A stretch of DNA of 27,692 nt from a virus. A model generated the notes under the pieces. The model was not told the origin of the DNA, did not search any database, and worked only from the letters and a program-made list of their open reading frames with translations. The position numbers and the translations under genes were made by a program. Shown here one piece after another: positions 23,618-27,692 of this stretch. The stretch covers positions 1 to 27,692 of the IMG/VR virus record IMGVR_UViG_3300028609_000013; one strand, 5' to 3'. The first letter of the stretch is position 1. Every line of letters begins with the position of its first letter.

Positions 23618-24726
23618 CTAGTTGCTAGTGGCATGAGGAGGGCGCGGTATCCGCCTGCCCGAATCTGAATGGGCTGTGTCGGCCCGTAGAAACCCAGCAG
23701 AGCATTTTTTTCTCTAATCGGATGTAAGGCCTCAAGAAGGTATCGTGCACGGACCCTGAGTGCGACCTCTCCGTCTCGGATCGCACGTACGGGTAGGCGT
23801 CCACATCCCTTTGCGGCTTCACTCTCTGCACCGATGTAAAGCGTGTTCTGAGCTACCGTCAGAGTCACTGGTTGCATCGCCCCATCGACAGCGCGGGCGA
23901 TTTGCCGGATTAAGCGGGCAAGCTCACTAATGTCGACCTCAGTCTCTATGGGAGGTTCTTGACTAGGCAGAACCTTTTTCCAGTCTGGATAGTGCCCAGA
24001 GAGCCTGCGCAGCCATACTGTGTACAGTGGTGAAGTGACGCACAAAAACGACGCGTTATAGGCCAAACTAACTGTATCAGTACTAAGCAGTTTTAAAAGC
24101 ACGCCGATTGCTCGTAGACCGTTGGGCAGTACGAGAATATTTCTCCAGGTGCACGGCCGTTCCATCTGCACTGAGGCAGTGTATGTGGCCATGCGTTTAT
24201 TATCTGTGGTGACGACGGTGAATTGGTTCGGCTCGTCTATGTCAAAAAGCACTCCATCTAGTGCGCAGTACTGGGTTTCGCGCGTTGTCGCGTACAGTAC
24301 ATGACGAAGAGCCTGCAGAAACTCCTCGGCAGATATGGTAACCGGATCGACCTCGCTAGCACGATCGGGAAGCGGCGGAAACTCGTTTACCTCTGGCGTA
24401 TGAAACTCGACGGCGGCTGTACTGCTGGACACCAGTACACCTGAGTCGGTTGTGCAGAAGTGGAGATGACTGCCCCTCTGCCCGGCTAAAAAACGAAGAA
24501 AACGGGCCAGGGGAATAAGCGCAGCCCCATCTTCGTCAAGGATGGCTGCCTCAGTTTTCACCTGGCAGAAATGGTCGAAATCGGTGAAATCGATAGCTAC
24601 CTCCTGTTTCCTGGCTACGATGCGGACATGCGGCGCGATACGCCCACCTATGGCTGGACTAGGGCACAGCCGTTCAGCTGCCGCTAGCACCCGTCGCAGT
24701 GACTGTGTTTCGAGGGCAATCTTCAT
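23614..24726 (-). CDS. dnaN: DNA sliding clamp (DnaN/beta-type)
   Basis: The product has 370 residues, matching the 360-380 of bacterial beta clamps. The start MKIALETQSLRRVLAAAERLCPS follows the typical N terminus of helix plus strand. The PEVNEFPPLP, EFLQALRHVLYATTRE and DGVLFDI stretches are those of the second clamp domain, and FTVVTTDNKRMATYTAS fits the typical 'TDG-RL' strand region. The C terminus (YRALLMPLATR) resembles the usual 'iMPmR'. The clamp tethers polymerase to DNA. No polymerase is present in this window, so it may serve the host or an out-of-window polymerase. An AAGGGA ribosome site precedes ATG 24726. A terminator sits about 40 bases before the start. Confidence 0.92.
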   Translation of the reverse strand: MKIALETQSLRRVLAAAERLCPSPAIGGRIAPHVRIVARKQEVAIDFTDFDHFCQVKTEAAILDEDGAALIPLARFLRFLAGQRGSHLHFCTTDSGVLVSSSTAAVEFHTPEVNEFPPLPDRASEVDPVTISAEEFLQALRHVLYATTRETQYCALDGVLFDIDEPNQFTVVTTDNKRMATYTASVQMERPCTWRNILVLPNGLRAIGVLLKLLSTDTVSLAYNASFLCVTSPLYTVWLRRLSGHYPDWKKVLPSQEPPIETEVDISELARLIRQIARAVDGAMQPVTLTVAQNTLYIGAESEAAKGCGRLPVRAIRDGEVALRVRARYLLEALHPIREKNALLGFYGPTQPIQIRAGGYRALLMPLATR

Positions 24727-24765
24727 GGCTATGGTCCCTTCTCGTTAGTGCAGTAGAGGCTAAAC

Positions 24766-24810
24766 AAAAAGACCCTCCCCCACCATCGTCATGATGGCGA
24801 GGGAGGGGGG
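24766..24810 (-). terminator. Rho-independent terminator (hairpin element 1)
   Basis: On the minus strand, a GC-rich stem has CCATC/GATGG around the loop ATGAC, extended by CCCTC/GAGGG with a small asymmetry. It is followed by TCTTTTTG. It lies between the small early genes and the sliding clamp, and would end or attenuate transcription entering the replication module. The stop of the small ORF 24789-25043 falls in its stem-loop. Confidence 0.7.
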
Positions 24811-25043
24811 AGGCGGAGCCGGGAGGAGGCTCGACGTCTGTACATTCGGCCTTTTCTCTTAGCTAGTTGTTCATAAACCTTAGGACACACTCTATAAATA
24901 ACCACTACCGGGCGATGGGACGTTTCGTGACCGGGAGTGTCCACCCCACTGTATTCTAGAGCAGGCGCCTGACGGATATACACCCGATAGAGAGGCGGAC
25001 GAGTGATGCGGACTGTCTGGGTGATCAGGAGGAGATGGTGCAT
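24789..25043 (-). CDS. Small putative protein, doubtful
   Basis: An ATG at 25043 opens a frame of 84 codons (MHHLLLITQTVRI... to PPPSPS) that ends inside the terminator stem. Its first 55 residues alternate like beta strands and look protein-like; the end is basic and low in complexity. No ribosome site precedes the ATG, and an upstream in-frame start at 25157 would run through hairpin element 2. It may be a small early protein or a spurious frame. Confidence 0.35.
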   Translation of the reverse strand: MHHLLLITQTVRITRPPLYRVYIRQAPALEYSGVDTPGHETSHRPVVVIYRVCPKVYEQLAKRKGRMYRRRASSRLRLPPPSPS

Positions 25044-25221
25044 GCGTCTAGGCGGGCAGGTGCGTGAGCAACAGATAGCTAAACTGGGCGCAGTTGCGGG
25101 TTCGACGGAGGATGACATAGGGCGTGTCCTCCAGGGAGTCCCCCCACCAGTCGTCACGACGGTGGGGAGGGCTGGATTCTCGTCGGGTCAGTGCAGTGCC
25201 GATTGGCCGTCAGCTACACTT
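25044..25221. other. Short intercistronic gap holding hairpin element 2
   Basis: This stretch of 178 bases has no convincing start for the next frame and contains the second GC-rich hairpin. A plus-strand frame crosses it, but has no ribosome site and looks like a shadow. Confidence 0.5.
25142..25167. repeat. Hairpin element 2
   Basis: CCCCACC, one bulged base, GTCG, a three-base loop, CGAC and GGTGGGG form an 11 bp stem. Outer TCCAG/CTGGA (25130-25134 with 25172-25176) could extend it. No T run follows on the minus strand, so it is unlike a normal terminator. It resembles elements 1 and 3. Confidence 0.7.
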
Positions 25222-25467
25222 TTAGCTCTCACGAATGCTGCGAGGCCGCCGCTTCAGAAGCAGCCCGGAAAGCTCGATGTAGCGCGGGGATCCGAACACG
25301 ACAATAGACTGTCCCCGACCGAGCCGGGCAGAAGCGTAGATGCGGCCCTGCCGGATGGTTCCGCGGCACCATCGGATCTGGCCGTCGGGCCGGACCACGC
25401 GGATCACGCCCGGCGAGACCTGTTCGGCACGCCAACCCGTGCTGGTGAGAATGGAACGCTGCAGCAT
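25222..25467 (-). CDS. Small protein of unknown function
   Basis: The product has 81 residues. ATG 25467 follows a good GGGAGGT ribosome site at eight bases. The sequence is basic and strand-rich (GVIRVVRPDGQIRWCRGTIRQGRIYASARL) and could form a small beta-barrel, though no family is recognised. It is the first gene after the operator-containing promoter at 25625-25654 and lies behind a structured leader, so its expression is likely regulated at two levels. It could be an early host-takeover or nucleic-acid-binding protein, but nothing specific supports this. Confidence 0.7.
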   Translation of the reverse strand: MLQRSILTSTGWRAEQVSPGVIRVVRPDGQIRWCRGTIRQGRIYASARLGRGQSIVVFGSPRYIELSGLLLKRRPRSIRES

Positions 25468-25512
25468 CGCAGTACCTCCCGTGGGCTAGAAAACCCTACT
25501 CCGCCAACCATG

Positions 25513-25589
25513 CCCATAGATTCACGTCCCTGATGCGCCCGCCGCTAGTCGTCCCGACAGTGGCGGGGGAGGGAACTGGAATCTACGGG
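25513..25589 (-). ncRNA. Structured leader RNA (hairpin element 3)
   Basis: In the minus-strand transcript CCCGTAGATTC (25589-25579) pairs along 11 bases with GAATCTATGGG (25523-25513), with one G-U pair. Inside are GTTCCCT/AGGGAC, CCCGCC/GGCGGG (25567-25562 with 25543-25538) and GTCG/CGAC around a three-base loop. On the plus strand the G-U becomes A-C, which breaks the outer stem, so the fold suits minus-strand RNA. It lies between the promoter and the 81-codon gene. An attenuator or protein-binding leader is inferred. Confidence 0.6.
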
Positions 25590-25624
25590 CGACCAACCAC
25601 GTTCCGCCTCCCGTTTCTGATGCT

Positions 25625-25654
25625 ATTTTAACCACGGTTAAATATGCATGTCAA
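25625..25654 (-). promoter_or_regulatory. Sigma-70-like promoter with internal operator palindrome
   Basis: On the minus strand TTGACA (25654-25649) and TAAAAT (25630-25625) are separated by 18 bases. The spacer and -10 overlap the palindrome TTTAACCGTGGTTAAA (25642-25627), 7 bp arms with a 2 bp centre. A repressor bound there would block RNA polymerase. It drives the 81-codon gene and possibly the genes beyond. Confidence 0.75.
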
Positions 25655-25741
25655 GACCCCACCCCCAAAATTTTTTCTAAGCACCTCGCCTGACACCTAC
25701 GAGGCAGCATTTAGTAGGAGTGCATAACAGGGGCACTAGAT

Positions 25742-26020
25742 CTAGACGGACGCAAGGGGCCGCTCAGGTACGAAAAGGGTCTCTATGTCTCTAAACGTAG
25801 TAGGTTTAGAATATCGTGGGGTTCGTTTTGGTTTTGGGTTCTCTTGTTTCCATCGCACGACGTCCTCCAGGCAGACTGCGATGGCGTTTTTCCCCAGCCG
25901 CACGTAGCGGATTTGCCCGTAGCGCCTAGCGAGCATCCATATCCACTGCCGACTGGTACCGATGATCTGTGCCGCTAGTGGCGTAGACACCCAGTGTACA
26001 TCATTCTGGGTAGTGTTCAT
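25742..26020 (-). CDS. Helix-turn-helix DNA-binding protein
   Basis: The product has 92 residues. STPLAAQIIGTSRQWIWMLARRYGQIRYVRLGKNAIAVCLEDVVRWKQEN (from residue 12) is a winged helix-turn-helix of the excisionase/HTH-17 type: the helix pair, the 'R--R-G-' turn and the strand followed by the closing helix 'DV-RW'. The C terminus is basic and proline-rich. It is the sole gene between two operator-containing promoters, so it is a candidate repressor or activator acting on one or both; autoregulation is inferred. ATG 26020 follows GGAGGA at seven bases. It differs in sequence from the other small HTH protein. Confidence 0.85.
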   Translation of the reverse strand: MNTTQNDVHWVSTPLAAQIIGTSRQWIWMLARRYGQIRYVRLGKNAIAVCLEDVVRWKQENPKPKRTPRYSKPTTFRDIETLFVPERPLASV

Positions 26021-26054
26021 GTGTGTCCTCCGTTAAAAAACGACTGTACGCGTT

Positions 26055-26082
26055 AGTATAGCGCCATAGCGCTCTACGTCAA
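26055..26082 (-). promoter_or_regulatory. Sigma-70-like promoter with internal operator palindrome
   Basis: On the minus strand TTGACG (26082-26077) and TATACT (26060-26055) are separated by 16 bases. The palindrome AGCGCTATGGCGCT (26073-26060) fills most of the spacer. It lies about 35 bases upstream of the HTH gene start, consistent with its being that gene's promoter and operator. Confidence 0.78.
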
Positions 26083-26100
26083 CAGCTGGCCGCTTGTTCA

Positions 26101-26829
26101 CTAGTCACAAGGCAGCGTCGACTCTTCCAGCTCCAGCACGAGCTCGGCAACATCCCGGTCGAGCTCAGGGCGTACGTGCACAGGCCAGTCCACTGCGGGA
26201 ATAGGAACGCGATCATACCACCCTTCATCGTCAGGCCCCCTCATAAACCACTGAGAATGCCACGTTCTCGTTAGCCAGTGAAACGCGTAGGTGGGCCCGT
26301 AGAACCGGTCGTAGTGTACAGGCGAACCATATGTTTCCTGCAAACGGGCGAGCATCTGCTGGTCATAGTCCGCCCTGCGAGTGTCAGGCCATCCTCCGAC
26401 TGCTCTGCAGGCATCTAGCCGCAGAGCCAGTGCTCCGTGAAACCGGCCAACGGCGCGTTCGCACGCTAGGCCCTGATAGGTCGAATAGACCCACTGAGGA
26501 TGAGCCCACGGGCCCTCTTGTAGAGCGAGAGCAACCGCTTCTAAATGTCTGTTCAGGTATAGATCGTCATCGTCCCAGACAACGAGCCCCTCGGTAGAGC
26601 CCGGTAGCATCTCCAGCATCGCGTTGTATTTGGCCGAGAGCGACGGGTATCGTGTAGGCACAGAGATGATCTTCCAGTTCTCCCCTTCTTCGGGATGGAT
26701 TTTCCCCGAGTCGTCAAGGGCCAGAAAAAACCGCTTCTCTTTAGGATAGGTTTGACGCTCGAATAGCGCGAGTGCCGTAGCTAGTGCATGCGGCCTGAAA
26801 TAGGATGGACAGAGGCATGTTAGATACAT
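26101..26829 (-). CDS. GT-A type glycosyltransferase
   Basis: The product has 242 residues. It begins with LTCLCPSYFRPHALATALALFERQTYPKEKRFFLALDD, the GT2-like nucleotide-sugar fold start, then YPSLSAKYNAML and a metal-binding acidic stretch VVWDDDDLYL (Asp86-89), which matches the DxD site. Later parts (GRFHGALALRLDACRAVGGWPDT, then RADYDQQMLARL) are like the acceptor half of small GT2 enzymes. It could modify virion proteins, phage DNA or the host surface; context does not tell. An AAAGGAGAGGT ribosome site precedes ATG 26829. The gene lies 13 bases after the zinc-ribbon gene, so they are co-transcribed. Confidence 0.87.
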   Translation of the reverse strand: MYLTCLCPSYFRPHALATALALFERQTYPKEKRFFLALDDSGKIHPEEGENWKIISVPTRYPSLSAKYNAMLEMLPGSTEGLVVWDDDDLYLNRHLEAVALALQEGPWAHPQWVYSTYQGLACERAVGRFHGALALRLDACRAVGGWPDTRRADYDQQMLARLQETYGSPVHYDRFYGPTYAFHWLTRTWHSQWFMRGPDDEGWYDRVPIPAVDWPVHVRPELDRDVAELVLELEESTLPCD

Positions 26830-26842
26830 ACTACCTCTCCTT

Positions 26843-27692
26843 TTACCACTTACCTAAAGGACAACGCGATACAGCCCACCGTGCTTTTCTGCGGATCGGG
26901 CAGCCACATACTGTACAAAACTCGCCCTGGCGTCGGTCGCACAGTGCACAAATGTTGAGCCTCTCCTGGAATACCTCTTCGGGCACAGTCGCTGCGCCAC
27001 TAGCCAGGTGCTCAATTGCAGAGAAGGTGAACCCTTTAAGGCGCTCAAGAAAACTAGGTAGGGCCTTGGTGGCGAACCGCGCCTCACGCGAGACCAGAAT
27101 GAACCCGGCGCCCTCGGTTTCTGCCGCCAAGACAACATAAACTGAACCCGTTGAAGTGAGCCACTCCCGAACGCGCTTCAGGATCGTTGTTTCGCTCCTC
27201 GTTTCGCTGTGTTTGGTATCGGGACGATAAACGGTGACGGTAATTTCATCAGCCAAGCCTGTGTTGGCAAAGGCGATGGTCGGCCATTTGTAGAGGCTGT
27301 CTTTGATGCGATCGAAAAAGAGCCCTAGGGGCTGTGGCGGATCGTATATCAGCACCTCAGTGCCGTCCGGCTCAGGGAGAACATCGATCCCACCACGAAT
27401 CAAACGCTCGGCAGTCACTGACGGTGCTGGGCTCCTGTACAGGGCCCGAGGCAGTAGCCGGGCCCAGCGGGGATCAACAGTGACTACGGCCACCTGGTCG
27501 TCTCCGTAACCTAGGTCAGCGAGTTTATGGGCAATTGCCTCTAGCTCTGGCCGCGGCGGCCTGTCGCCGCAGGAGCCGCAGCGGCGCTGTTGTTGTGGTG
27601 GACGGGGGGCAGGCACGAGAGCCGGAGGTTCGTATGGCTTGTCAATGTTCTCTAGCAGAGAGTTGAACTCCTGTTCACTAAGAAGGTTTGGC
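26843..27692 (-). CDS. Zinc-ribbon protein of unknown function, 5' end beyond window
   Basis: The frame stays open to the right edge, so the N terminus is cut. A GTG at 27616 would give 257 residues, but the 25 codons upstream (PNLLSEQEFNSLLENIDKPYEPP) look like real protein, so the true start is probably outside. Near the start is CGSCG. The central part has alternating strands. The C terminus holds ICALCDRRQGEFCTVCGCPIRRKARWAVSRCPLGKW: paired CxxC...CxxCxC and a final CPxGKW, a small zinc ribbon often found at the end of phage proteins near glycosyltransferases. It is unlikely to be an enzyme by motif. A role in modifying or scaffolding with the glycosyltransferase is only suggested by adjacency. 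Confidence 0.75.
   Translation of the reverse strand, partial: PNLLSEQEFNSLLENIDKPYEPPALVPAPRPPQQQRRCGSCGDRPPRPELEAIAHKLADLGYGDDQVAVVTVDPRWARLLPRALYRSPAPSVTAERLIRGGIDVLPEPDGTEVLIYDPPQPLGLFFDRIKDSLYKWPTIAFANTGLADEITVTVYRPDTKHSETRSETTILKRVREWLTSTGSVYVVLAAETEGAGFILVSREARFATKALPSFLERLKGFTFSAIEHLASGAATVPEEVFQERLNICALCDRRQGEFCTVCGCPIRRKARWAVSRCPLGKW

Larger units (their letters stand above)
25468..25741. other. Regulatory intergenic region
   Basis: No gene is seen in these 274 bases. They contain the palindrome-bearing promoter, an A/T tract (AAAAAATTTT) just upstream of the -35 box that may act as an UP element, and the structured leader. Confidence 0.6.

Noticed and set aside
25003-25533. Plus-strand frame of 176 codons across the early small genes
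   Set aside because: No ribosome site; it crosses the promoter leader and hairpins; its sequence is low-complexity and antisense to the better supported 25222-25467 gene.

Overview
This 27.7 kb window is a tailed double-stranded DNA bacteriophage (Caudoviricetes-type) genome segment. Every convincing gene lies on the minus strand, so transcription runs from position 27692 towards position 1. The genes are tightly packed, with ATGA, GTGA and TAATG overlaps. No integrase, bacterial housekeeping gene, tRNA or CRISPR was found. The host is a bacterium (sigma-70-like promoters, Shine-Dalgarno sites). Cysteine-rich virion proteins with Thr linkers and a papain-type peptidase in the lysis cassette recall planctomycete-associated phages, but that host guess is weak.

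Layout in the direction of transcription. (1) 27692-24789, early accessory genes: a zinc-ribbon protein cut by the window edge, a GT-A glycosyltransferase, a helix-turn-helix protein, and two small unknown ORFs. Two sigma-70-like promoters each carry a perfect palindrome between -35 and -10. Three related GC-rich hairpins lie here, one ending as a terminator. (2) 24726-18857, replication and recombination: DnaN-type sliding clamp, PD-(D/E)XK-like nuclease, YqaJ exonuclease, RecT-like annealing protein, a small HTH protein and a primase-polymerase/helicase fusion. (3) 18856-18355, a gene-free region holding a roughly 370 bp diverged palindrome built from two families of 10 bp repeats, the best candidate for a replication origin or genetic switch. 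(4) 18354-16364, lysis cassette: small helical protein, signal-peptide protein, papain-like cysteine peptidase and XhlA/holin-like membrane protein. (5) 16362-1, packaging, head and tail: small and large terminase, KTSC-domain protein, protease/scaffold with a nested scaffold start, cement protein, major capsid protein, connector, tail-tube candidate, Mu gp29-like portal (unusually late), tail assembly chaperones with a -1 frameshift site, a short tape measure, two tail proteins and two very cysteine-rich proteins, the last running off the left edge.

The most notable observations are: the large palindromic repeat region; an 11-residue motif (VMPGASNTYVP) shared by the protease and the N terminus of the major capsid protein but written with different codons, suggesting a maturation cleavage or docking site; a nested scaffold start with a strong ribosome site just after that motif; an A9 slippery site fusing the tail chaperones; a structured leader RNA whose outer stem pairs fully only in the minus-strand transcript; and repeated Cys-rich modules that continue across a TAATG gene junction.
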